From DAOTXN01 sp034435435 (GTDB lineage: Bacteria > Chloroflexota > Anaerolineae > S140-20): a stretch of 64,000 nucleotides of DNA. Position numbers and translations under genes: made by a program. The notes beneath the pieces were generated by a model. That model made no database searches. It worked only from the letters and a program-made list of their open reading frames with translations, and was not told the origin of the DNA. Of the stretch, positions 24,492 through 32,478 are shown piece after piece; within the stretch, counting starts at the first letter, position 1, and each line of letters opens with the position of its first letter. Location of the stretch: NCBI GenBank assembly GCA_034435435.1, contig DAOTXN010000111.1, forward strand, positions 46,104-110,103, in the 5' to 3' direction.

Positions 24492-25943
24492 ATGGCTAAA
24501 ATTCAGACCAACGACCAAACTTTTCTCAGTGCTCATTTTCGCAAAATGTCGGATGCCCAGTGTGAAAAAATCCACTGGGCCAGCCTCGAAGTGATGGAGC
24601 GCACCGGCGTGCGCTTGTACGAGCAAGAGGCCATTGACCTGCTCAAAAAGGTCGGCGCCTGCGTGTCTGATGGGAACCTGGTGCGGGTCCCATCCTGGCT
24701 GGTGGAAAAGGCCTTCACAACCGTGCCCCGGCGCATCGTCTTGTGCGACCGCCACGCAAACCGTGTCATGCCCATCGAGGGCCACCGTAGTTTTTACGGT
24801 CCCGGCTCCGACTGTCTCAACATCATCGATCATCGCACGGGCGAGCGGCGCAAGCCGGTGTTACAAGACATCGTCGAGGGGATGACCCTGGCCGACGCGC
24901 TGCCCAACATTGACTTTGTGATGTCGCTGGTGCTGCCGGTGGACGTGCCTCAGATGGTCGCCGACCGTTACCAGATGGAGGCGATGCTGCATCATACCAC
25001 CAAACCTATCGTTTTCGTCACTACTGGATTTTCGGGTTGTGTGGACGCCGTCGAGATGGCCGAGGCGGTGGCGGGCGGCCCCGAGGCCTTGCGCCAGAAC
25101 CCCTTTGTGGCCTGCTATATCAACGTCACCACCGGCTTGCGCCACAATCAGGAGGCGCTGCAAAAGCTGCTCTATCTGGCCGAAAAAGGCTTGCCGGCGC
25201 TGTACATCCCGGTGGGGCAGGGCGGTACGACGGCGCCCGTCACCGTGGCCGGCTGTCAGGTGATCTGGAACGTGGGCGCGCTGGTGGGCCTGGTCATCTC
25301 ACAGCTCAAGCGCGAAGGCGCGCCTTTTGCGATGGCGGGCTGGGGGGCCGGCTCGCTGGATATGCGCACGCTGGTGCAGCCCTACGCCGAGCCAGACCGC
25401 CGCGGCGTGGCCCAGGCGATGGCCCATTTTTATGGTCTGCCGATGTTTGCCATCGGCGGGTGCAGCGATTCCAAGTGCGTAGACCAGCAGGCGGGCATCG
25501 AAGCCGCCCTCACGTTGATGGTATCGGCGCTCAGCGGGGGGCACATTGTACACGACCTGGGCTATCTGGAGTCAGGGTTGTGCTATTCGCTGGCGCAACT
25601 GGTCATCTGCGACGAAATCGTGGGCTGGCTGGAGCATTGTTTGCAGAGTGTGGACACCAGCGACGAGGCCCTGGCCGTGGACTTGATTCATCAGGTCGGC
25701 CCGGACGGCCAGTACCTGGACAGCGCCCACACCCGCAAGCACTACCGCGAGCGTTGGTATCCCACCGTTATCGAGCGCGACAACTATGACAACTGGCTGT
25801 CCAAGGGCGGCGCGACCTTAGCCGAGCGTGCGGCCGAACGGGTGGAGACCATCCTGGCCGAGCACAAGCCTGAGGCGCTGCCCGCCGATGCGGCTCAAAA
25901 GGTCCGCGCCATCGTCGAGCGAGCTGAGAAAATGTACGCGTGA
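24492..25943 (+). CDS. MttB-family corrinoid methyltransferase (non-pyrrolysine), paralogue 3
   Basis: 483 residues, closest to paralogue 2 (RTGVRLYEQEAIDLLKKVG, SFYGPGSDCLNIIDHRTGE, TGLRHNQEALQKLLYLAEKG, SQLKREGAPFAMAGWGAG, GGCSDSKCVDQQAGIEAAL, YLESGLCYSLAQLVICDEIVG). The barrel core and C-terminal helices (YRERWYPTVIERDNY) are complete and no amber codon interrupts the frame. Differences from paralogue 2 concentrate around VGQGGTTAPVTV and WGAGSLDMRTL, possibly substrate-contact loops. AAAGGAG precedes ATG 24492, and the next copy starts 8 bp after its stop, so 3 and 4 are co-transcribed. Confidence 0.9.
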   Translation: MAKIQTNDQTFLSAHFRKMSDAQCEKIHWASLEVMERTGVRLYEQEAIDLLKKVGACVSDGNLVRVPSWLVEKAFTTVPRRIVLCDRHANRVMPIEGHRSFYGPGSDCLNIIDHRTGERRKPVLQDIVEGMTLADALPNIDFVMSLVLPVDVPQMVADRYQMEAMLHHTTKPIVFVTTGFSGCVDAVEMAEAVAGGPEALRQNPFVACYINVTTGLRHNQEALQKLLYLAEKGLPALYIPVGQGGTTAPVTVAGCQVIWNVGALVGLVISQLKREGAPFAMAGWGAGSLDMRTLVQPYAEPDRRGVAQAMAHFYGLPMFAIGGCSDSKCVDQQAGIEAALTLMVSALSGGHIVHDLGYLESGLCYSLAQLVICDEIVGWLEHCLQSVDTSDEALAVDLIHQVGPDGQYLDSAHTRKHYRERWYPTVIERDNYDNWLSKGGATLAERAAERVETILAEHKPEALPADAAQKVRAIVERAEKMYA

Positions 25944-25951
25944 GGTAGACC

Positions 25952-27385
25952 ATGAACGAGTGTTTTGATCAATTTGAGCAAAACCGCGTTTTTCATTTCC
26001 ACAGCCTGACCCAAGACCAGCTTGAGTTGCTGCACCAGGCCAGTCTGGAAATCTTGAACCGCACCGGGATGCGTTTTTATGACCAGGAGGCGCTTGACCT
26101 GTTCAAAAAAGCCGGGGTTGAAGTCACGGACGGCAACCTGGTGCGCATCCCATCCCATCGGGTCGAGTGGGCGCTGCGCACCGCACCCAAAAACATCACC
26201 ATTTACGACCGCGTCGGTCGCCGGGTGATGGAGTTGGGGGGCTATCGCAGCTATTTCGGGGTTGGCTCTGATTGCATGTCTATCTATGACCCCTACACCG
26301 GCCAGCACCGCAAAGCCGTGTTGCAAGATGTGATCAACGGCGTGCGGCTGGTAGACGCGCTGCCCAACCTGGATTTTGTGATGTCAATGTTTTTACCGTC
26401 GGACGTGCCGGAGGAGACCTACGAACGCCACCAGATGGCAGTGATGCTACAGGAAAGCGTCAAGCCTATTGTGTTCGTTGGTCTGGAGGCGGCCAGTACG
26501 GTTCGCGCCATCGAGATGGCCGCTATCGTGGCCGGAGGGCTGGAGCAGTTACAGCGTTATCCGTTCGTCATCAACTACCTCAACACCGTATCGTCCTTTA
26601 AGCACAACCAGGAAAGCGTGCAGCGTTTGCTCTATGCCGCTGAGCGAAATATTCCCACGGTCTATTATCCGGGCAGCACGCGGGGCCTGATTACACCGAT
26701 CACCATCGCTGGCGCATTGGCTCTGAGCAATGCCGGCCAACTGGCGGGACTGGTGCTGTCGCAGCTCAAACGCGAGGGCTCGCCTTTTCTGCGCCCTCGC
26801 CCGGGCGGGAGCGAGATGGATATGCGCACCATGGTCAGCCTGTATACCGCGCCCGACGCCGGGCCTTTTGGCTGGGACCTGGCCCATTATTACGCCATCC
26901 CCACTTTTGGCGCGGCCGGGTGTAGCGACGCCAAGGTCTTTGACGCCCAGGCCGCGGCCGAGGCGACTTTGCTGCTGTTCGAAAACACGCTCAACGGGGC
27001 CAACCTGATCCACGACGTGGGCTATCTGGACTGCGCGATGACCGGCTCGTTGGAGCTGGTGGCCTTTTGCGACGAACTCATCGGCTGGCTGCGGCGCTAC
27101 TTTCGCAAGCTAGAGATCAGCGAGGAGACGCTGGCGCTGGACTTGATTCACGAAATCGGTCCTGACGGCCACTTTATCGAAGCCAAACACACATTGCGCC
27201 ACGTGCGCGAGGATTGGCGGCCCACGTTGTCGGATCGGCTGGACTACCGGCGCTGGTTTGACGCCGGCGCTATGACGTTGCAACAACGCGCCAACGACCA
27301 AGTGCGCAAAATCATCGAGAACCATCGCGCCGAGCCTTTGCCCGCCCACGTCATACAGAAAATTAAACAGCAGCTAGACGTGTGA
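25952..27385 (+). CDS. MttB-family corrinoid methyltransferase (non-pyrrolysine), paralogue 4
   Basis: 477 residues, same family (RTGMRFYDQEALDLFKKAG, GVGSDCMSIYDPYTGQHRK, SQLKREGSPFLRPRPGG, GCSDAKVFDAQAAAEATLL, ANLIHDVGYLDCAMTGS, KHTLRHVREDWRPTLSDR). It keeps the N-terminal and barrel core of paralogues 2 and 3, but its middle is changed: NYLNTVSSFKHNQESVQ replaces the NVTTGLRHN region, and PRPGGSEMDMRTM replaces the glycine/tryptophan loop. That suggests a different methylated substrate. No amber codon. It is 8 bp downstream of copy 3 and 31 bp upstream of the racemase-family gene. Confidence 0.9.
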   Translation: MNECFDQFEQNRVFHFHSLTQDQLELLHQASLEILNRTGMRFYDQEALDLFKKAGVEVTDGNLVRIPSHRVEWALRTAPKNITIYDRVGRRVMELGGYRSYFGVGSDCMSIYDPYTGQHRKAVLQDVINGVRLVDALPNLDFVMSMFLPSDVPEETYERHQMAVMLQESVKPIVFVGLEAASTVRAIEMAAIVAGGLEQLQRYPFVINYLNTVSSFKHNQESVQRLLYAAERNIPTVYYPGSTRGLITPITIAGALALSNAGQLAGLVLSQLKREGSPFLRPRPGGSEMDMRTMVSLYTAPDAGPFGWDLAHYYAIPTFGAAGCSDAKVFDAQAAAEATLLLFENTLNGANLIHDVGYLDCAMTGSLELVAFCDELIGWLRRYFRKLEISEETLALDLIHEIGPDGHFIEAKHTLRHVREDWRPTLSDRLDYRRWFDAGAMTLQQRANDQVRKIIENHRAEPLPAHVIQKIKQQLDV

Positions 27386-27416
27386 CGCAACAAACAGCAC
27401 ACTAGAGGAGGAACCA

Positions 27417-28202
27417 ATGTATCAAAATCGAGATATGGGTATCAACACTATCAAGGCCCGCAAGGACCACCGCTGCTACGGGATGGGTTTGGGCATCATC
27501 ATCCTGGACGACGTGTACCCGGGCTTTCCCGGCGACGTGCGCAACGCCAGCGCCTTTCCCTTTCCCGTGCAGTACGAGATTGCCGAGGGCGTAGACATCT
27601 GGGCGTTGGTGCACGAGAAAGACAAGTCGCCGTGCCTGGAGCCGATCCAGCGGGCGGCTAAAAAGCTGGAAAAGATGGGTTGCCGGGCCATCGCCGCCGA
27701 GTGCGGCTATTTTGCCTACTTTCAAAAGGCCATCGCTGGCTATGTAGACGTCCCTGTGTTTATGTCCAGCTTGCTCCAGGTCCCCTTTGCCCAACAGCTC
27801 ATCGGCCCGCACAAAGTGGTAGGCATTCTGGCGGCGCGAGCGGAGCAGATGACCCAGGCTCACCTGGAGGCGGTCGGGATTCAGCCGGGCAGCAATTATA
27901 TCCTGTCCGGGGCAGAGGACGAGGGGCGTTGCGCCGAGTTTGAGCACTTGTGGTATGCGCCCAAGCGCACCGACCCGCCGGGCGCCACTTACGACAAGGC
28001 CGAAAAAGAATTCGTAGCCGTCGCGGTGGATTTTTATCGCGCCCATCCCAACATGGGAGCCATGATGCTGGAATGCACCGGGATGCAGCCCTTTGCCCGC
28101 GCCGTTCAGCGCGAGATCGATATTCCCATCTTTAGCTGGGGGACTCTGCTGGATTTTGCCTACTCGGTGGTTGTCCATCGAGACTACTATGGACACGTCT
28201 AG
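27417..28202 (+). CDS. Asp/Glu/hydantoin racemase-family protein
   Basis: 261 residues. The two halves carry the expected catalytic cysteines in AAECGYFAYF and MLECTGMQPFARAV, with VVGILAARAEQMT and IPIFSWGTLLDFAYSVVVHRD as further family blocks. Members interconvert amino acid stereoisomers or act as hydantoin racemases or maleate isomerases. It follows the MttB pair and precedes the ammonia-lyase, so it may supply the right stereoisomer of the demethylated product to that enzyme. ATG 27417 follows GAGGAGGAA. The stop codon is TAG, and 28 in-frame sense codons follow it. Confidence 0.82.
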   Translation: MYQNRDMGINTIKARKDHRCYGMGLGIIILDDVYPGFPGDVRNASAFPFPVQYEIAEGVDIWALVHEKDKSPCLEPIQRAAKKLEKMGCRAIAAECGYFAYFQKAIAGYVDVPVFMSSLLQVPFAQQLIGPHKVVGILAARAEQMTQAHLEAVGIQPGSNYILSGAEDEGRCAEFEHLWYAPKRTDPPGATYDKAEKEFVAVAVDFYRAHPNMGAMMLECTGMQPFARAVQREIDIPIFSWGTLLDFAYSVVVHRDYYGHV

Positions 28203-28289
28203 ATGGCTCCCGGCGGACCACAGTCCACCGAGAGCGTCGGACAGTGGCTCGGCGGGAGCTTCTGGCAGGCGGCGCTCGAAAAACGATGA
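28203..28289 (+). CDS. Possible 28-residue small protein
   Basis: An ATG directly after the racemase stop opens a short frame (MAPGGPQSTESVGQ, ending AALEKR) whose TGA overlaps the ATG of the ammonia-lyase gene (ATGA). It might couple translation of the two enzymes. No Shine-Dalgarno is visible and I recognise no family, so it may be chance. Confidence 0.25.
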   Translation: MAPGGPQSTESVGQWLGGSFWQAALEKR

Positions 28290-29680
28290 CCAGAATTGCC
28301 CAAGTTTTGGCCGCGCCGGCCACCGGCGCGTATTATTACGAAGACTTGACTGCTTTGCAGGCCCATCCACTGCCTATGGGAGAGCGCTATGGCATCCTGC
28401 GCGGGGTGGCCGAGGGGGTCTCGGTGGGGTTGATGCTTGACGATGGGCAGATAGCCTGGGGCGACTGTATGTCGGTGGCCTATAGCTCAGCTCCGCGTAC
28501 GACGAGTAGCGGCAAAGCGGGCCGAGCAGCAGCCTTTCGCACAGACGCGGGCCTGGCGGCCCTGCGCGACGTGGTCGCTCCGGCGCTGCGAGGCCGCGAG
28601 CTGACCAGCTTTCGCAATCTGGCTGTCGAGATCGACGCCCTGACCGAGCGCGTCGAGGTGCTGCGCCCGGCGACCGCGCCCGATTCTGCCGGGCAGGTGG
28701 ACGATCCCTCTCGCCGCCAGTTGCTCAAGTCGGTGGCCCGCTTGCTCTCGCCCTATCCCGACGAGGAGGTCGAGGTACACGGTTCCGTCGAGCGCGTGAC
28801 TATCGAGCGGCCCCTACACCCTGCCGTGCGCTACGGCGTCAGCCAGGCGCTGCTGCAGGCCGTGGCACTGACCCGTCGCGTCACGATGGCAGAGGTCATC
28901 GCAGACGAGTGGGACTTGCCGCGCCCCGCCGCGCCAGCGCCTATCCACGCCCAATCGGGGAGCGAGCGTTATATGAACGCCGACAAGATGATCGTGCGGC
29001 GCGTGGCCTCGCTGCCCCACGCGTTGGTAGACGACATTCCCGAACAGGTCGGCCGGGATGGGGCAAAACTGATCGGCTATCTGCACTGGCTGCGCAGCCG
29101 CGTCGTTGAGCTAGGCGGCGAAGACTATTTTCCCACCCTTCATCTGGATGTGCACGGCGCTCTGGGCCAGATTTTCGAGAACAACCTGGGTAAGGTTTTG
29201 GGTCAGCTCTACGCGATGGAGCTGGCTGCGCAGCCTTTTTCGTTGCGCGTCGAGTGCCCGGTGCTGATGGAGAGCCGTGAGGCGCAAATTGAGACCATGA
29301 AGACCTTGCGCGAGTACGTTGGTTTTAGAAAAATGAGCGTTCAACTGGTCGCCGACGAGTGGGCCAACACGCTGGACGACATCCGCGCCTTTGTTGAGAC
29401 CCAAGCCGCCGATATGATTCAGATCAAAATGCCCGATCTGGGCAGTGTGCACAATGCGGTCGAGGCGGCGCTGGCCTGTCAGGCCGGGGGCGTGGGGGCC
29501 TTTTTGGGCGGCAGTTGCGCCGAGACCGACCTGTCGGCGCGGGTGGCGGTGCACGTGGCCCTGGCCACTCGGCCCGACATCCTGATGGCCAGGCCGGGCC
29601 TGGGCGTAGACGAGGCCATCAGCATCACGCAGAACGAAATGAACCGCACCCTGGCGTGGATGCGGGCGCGTGAAGCGTGA
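28286..29680 (+). CDS. Methylaspartate ammonia-lyase homologue (enolase superfamily)
   Basis: 464 residues, longer than typical MAL (about 413). The C-terminal barrel has the metal ligands in HLDVHG, RVECPVLM and LVADEW, and the catalytic Lys in MIQIKMPDLGSVHNAVEAAL, followed by GGSCAETDLSARVAVHVALA and the GLGVDEA end. These match methylaspartate ammonia-lyase, which removes ammonia from 3-methylaspartate to give mesaconate. The N-terminal capping domain has extra residues (about 110-165). No glutamate mutase genes are present, so either the 3-methylaspartate comes from elsewhere or the enzyme acts on a related amino acid. ATG 28286 is the start matching the family; it lies 83 bp after the racemase gene. 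Confidence 0.85.
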   Translation: MTRIAQVLAAPATGAYYYEDLTALQAHPLPMGERYGILRGVAEGVSVGLMLDDGQIAWGDCMSVAYSSAPRTTSSGKAGRAAAFRTDAGLAALRDVVAPALRGRELTSFRNLAVEIDALTERVEVLRPATAPDSAGQVDDPSRRQLLKSVARLLSPYPDEEVEVHGSVERVTIERPLHPAVRYGVSQALLQAVALTRRVTMAEVIADEWDLPRPAAPAPIHAQSGSERYMNADKMIVRRVASLPHALVDDIPEQVGRDGAKLIGYLHWLRSRVVELGGEDYFPTLHLDVHGALGQIFENNLGKVLGQLYAMELAAQPFSLRVECPVLMESREAQIETMKTLREYVGFRKMSVQLVADEWANTLDDIRAFVETQAADMIQIKMPDLGSVHNAVEAALACQAGGVGAFLGGSCAETDLSARVAVHVALATRPDILMARPGLGVDEAISITQNEMNRTLAWMRAREA

Positions 29681-29690
29681 AAAGTTGAAT

Positions 29691-32447
29691 ATGGAAATTT
29701 CGTTTATACTGAACCATCAGCCTGTCATGGTCAATGTGGACCCTGGGCGGAATTTGCTGGGCGTGCTGCGGGACGACCTGGGCCTGACCGGGACCAAGCA
29801 AGGCTGTGATTTCGAGGGCGAGTGCGGCGCGTGTACGGTGCTGCTGGATGGCTTGCCGGTGCGGGCGTGTCTCACGCCGGTGGGCAAGGTGAATGGGCGA
29901 CACGTGCTCACGGTCGAAGGGCTGGGTGCGCCCGGCGCTTTGCACCCCCTGCAGCAGGCCTTTGTTGACGTTGGGGCGGTGCAGTGCGGATATTGCACGC
30001 CGGGTATGCTGCTGGCGGCCAAAGCCTTACTCGACAGGCGGCCCGACCCCAGCCGCGCCGAAATCGTCGAGGCGCTGGAAGGCCACCTGTGCCGCTGCAC
30101 GGGTTACACCCGCATCGTGATGGCCGTCGAGCTGGCGGCGGCGCGCACGCGCGGAGAGGATTTGGCGCTGTCTGACCTCACGGACCGGGCGCCGATTGGC
30201 GGCGACGCGCGCCGGGTGGACGCGCTGGCCAAGGTCACCGGCCAGGCCAAATACGCCGAGGATATGGCGCTGCCGGATATGCTGTACGGGCGGGTCGTGC
30301 GCAGCCCGCACCATCACGCGCGCTTGCTGGCGTTGAACACGACTCCGGCGGCGCACGCGCCGGGCGTCGTGCGGGTGCTGACGGCCGAGGATGTGCCCGG
30401 CGAAAACGGCTTCCCCGGCTATAGCCGCTTTGAGCCAGTGCTGCCCAAGCTCGGTGAGACGCTCAAGATGGTCGGCGCGCCGGTGGCGCTGGTCGTCGCA
30501 GAAACCCCCGCAGCGGCCGAGGCAGGCGTGGCGGCGGTGCAGGTCGAATATGAGGTTTTGCCGCACACGTTTGACGTGGAAGCAGCGTTGAGACAAGACG
30601 CCGTTCCCCTCTACACCGGTGGAAACGTGCTGAATACACATCGCGTGGCCCGCGGCGACCTGGACGCCGCCTTTGCTGCGGCGGAGGTGATTCTGGAAAC
30701 GCGCTATCTCACGGCGTTTCAAGAGCACGCCGCGCTAGAGCGCGAAGCGGCGCTGAGCTATTTCGACGCGGCCGGGCGGCTGACGGTGGTCGGCGGCACG
30801 CACGAACCGCACTGGCACCAGGAATGGATCGCCGCTGCGCTGGGACTGCCAAAAGCGCAGGTGCGATTCGTGATGCCGCCCACGGGAGGCTCGTTTGGGG
30901 GCAAACAGGACCCCTGGCCGCTGATCGCCGTGGCGTTGATGACCTATCACACCCAAAAGCCCGTGCGTCTGGCCTATTCGCGGCGCGAGTCTTTCGACGC
31001 CTCGCCCAAGCGCCACCCCTACGACGTGCGCTACAAGATCGGCTCTTCTCGCGTCGGGCAGTTGACCGGTGTACACGTGCGCATCACGGCCAACACGGGC
31101 GGCTATGACGCGCACGGCTTTTATCTGCCCGACTATGCGGTGATGGCCAGTTGTGGTCCTTACAAGTGGTCGGCAGTAGACGCGCAGGCGCAGAGCGTGT
31201 TCACCAACGGCCCCAAGAGCGGTCAATTCCGTGGCTTTGGCGCACCCCAGGCCAACTTTGCCCTCGAATGCGCGCTAGACGAGCTGATCGAAACGCTGGG
31301 CATGGATCCCATCGAGTTCCGCCTGCAAAATGCGATTGACCAGTCCTCAGATTCATTCCTCGGCTATCCGGTTTTTGAGACGTGGGGTTATGCCCAGGTG
31401 TTGGAAGCGCTGCGTCCGCACTATCGCGAACAGTGCGAACGCGCGGCCGCCTTAAACGCCGCTGGCGACGGTGAATGGCGCACAGGAGTGGGTCTGGCCG
31501 GGCTGTGGCACCGCTTCGGCAAGTCTGGCTCGCTGCGCGTCGAGGCTCACGCAGAGCTGGCTCCAGACGGGCGCTTTGTGATCTATTGCGCAGCGCCCGA
31601 CTATGGTCAGGGCGCAAATACCGTGATGACCCAATTGGCCGCCGAAACGTTGGGCGTGCCGCGAGAACAAGTCGAGCTGGTGAATGCGGACACGGCCCGC
31701 ACGCCCGACAGCGGCATTCAGGGGGCCTCGCGCACGACGTATTGGGTGGGGAGCGCCGTGTGCAGCGCGGCTCACCATCTGAAACAGGACATACTGGCGA
31801 CTGCCGCCGAGCTTTTGGATCACCCGCCTGCGGACCTGCGCTTCACACAGGAGGGGAGTGTTTCGCGTAGCGACAATGAACAAGCTGTTACATTGGCTCA
31901 GGTCGCTCAAGAATTCGACCGCATGGGCAAGTCGCGCCGGGTCGTCGGCGCGTTCGATCCGTCTGCGCTGTTCCCGCCGCACACGCGCCCCGAGTACACG
32001 CCGCACTTTACATCCGGCGCTGATATGGCCCAGGTCGCCGTGAACGTGCGCACGGGAGAGGTGCGGGTGGAGCGGGTCGTCGCGGCGCACGATGTGGGGC
32101 GGGCCATCAACCCGGTGGACGCCAAAGGGCAGGTCGAAGGGGCGATTTTGATGGGCATCGGTACGGCGCTGCTCGAAGAGTATATTCCGGGGGCCAGCGC
32201 CGGCCTGAGCGATTACTATTTGCCCACCGTCAAGTCCACGCCGGAGATTGAGGTGTTGTTGGTCGAGCTGCCCAGCCGGTACGGCCCGTTTGGCGCTAAA
32301 GGGTTGGCCGAACCCGCTTTGATGCCGGTTCCGCCCGCCATCGTCAATGCCATCTCGCGGGCCATCGGTGCGCGCATTCGACAGTTGCCGGCCACGCCGG
32401 AGCGGGTGTTGGCGGCGGCTCGGCGACGAAGGACGAAAGACGAATGA
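29691..32447 (+). CDS. Molybdenum hydroxylase, fused [2Fe-2S] and molybdopterin subunits (xanthine dehydrogenase family)
   Basis: 918 residues. Residues about 1-155 are the iron-sulfur subunit: GCDFEGECGACTVLLDG binds one [2Fe-2S] cluster, and QCGYCTPGM with CRCTGY binds the second. The rest is the molybdopterin subunit (GGSFGGKQD, GQFRGFGAPQ, PDYGQGANTV, DVGRAINPVDAKGQVEGA), with the active-site Glu in GAKGLAEPAL. In most relatives these are two proteins. Members hydroxylate purines, N-heterocycles, aldehydes or CO; the substrate is open here. ATG 29691 is chosen over a GTG at 29670 because it begins the ferredoxin fold correctly. The FAD subunit follows 31 bp downstream. The last residues come from a small repeat. 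Confidence 0.92.
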   Translation: MEISFILNHQPVMVNVDPGRNLLGVLRDDLGLTGTKQGCDFEGECGACTVLLDGLPVRACLTPVGKVNGRHVLTVEGLGAPGALHPLQQAFVDVGAVQCGYCTPGMLLAAKALLDRRPDPSRAEIVEALEGHLCRCTGYTRIVMAVELAAARTRGEDLALSDLTDRAPIGGDARRVDALAKVTGQAKYAEDMALPDMLYGRVVRSPHHHARLLALNTTPAAHAPGVVRVLTAEDVPGENGFPGYSRFEPVLPKLGETLKMVGAPVALVVAETPAAAEAGVAAVQVEYEVLPHTFDVEAALRQDAVPLYTGGNVLNTHRVARGDLDAAFAAAEVILETRYLTAFQEHAALEREAALSYFDAAGRLTVVGGTHEPHWHQEWIAAALGLPKAQVRFVMPPTGGSFGGKQDPWPLIAVALMTYHTQKPVRLAYSRRESFDASPKRHPYDVRYKIGSSRVGQLTGVHVRITANTGGYDAHGFYLPDYAVMASCGPYKWSAVDAQAQSVFTNGPKSGQFRGFGAPQANFALECALDELIETLGMDPIEFRLQNAIDQSSDSFLGYPVFETWGYAQVLEALRPHYREQCERAAALNAAGDGEWRTGVGLAGLWHRFGKSGSLRVEAHAELAPDGRFVIYCAAPDYGQGANTVMTQLAAETLGVPREQVELVNADTARTPDSGIQGASRTTYWVGSAVCSAAHHLKQDILATAAELLDHPPADLRFTQEGSVSRSDNEQAVTLAQVAQEFDRMGKSRRVVGAFDPSALFPPHTRPEYTPHFTSGADMAQVAVNVRTGEVRVERVVAAHDVGRAINPVDAKGQVEGAILMGIGTALLEEYIPGASAGLSDYYLPTVKSTPEIEVLLVELPSRYGPFGAKGLAEPALMPVPPAIVNAISRAIGARIRQLPATPERVLAAARRRRTKDE

Positions 32448-32465
32448 CGGAGGACGAAAGACGAA
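32431..32465. repeat. Direct repeat of 14 bp at a gene junction
   Basis: GGACGAAAGACGAA occurs at 32431-32444 and 32452-32465 (period 21). The first copy encodes the C-terminal residues of the molybdenum hydroxylase, and the second lies in the gap before the FAD subunit. Confidence 0.75.
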
Positions 32466-32478
32466 GCGCAGGTGGCAA

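Noticed and set aside
19660..27385. Pyrrolysine (amber) codons in the MttB genes
   Set aside because: All four frames are full-length (477-490 residues) without internal TAG, so pyrrolysine is not needed.
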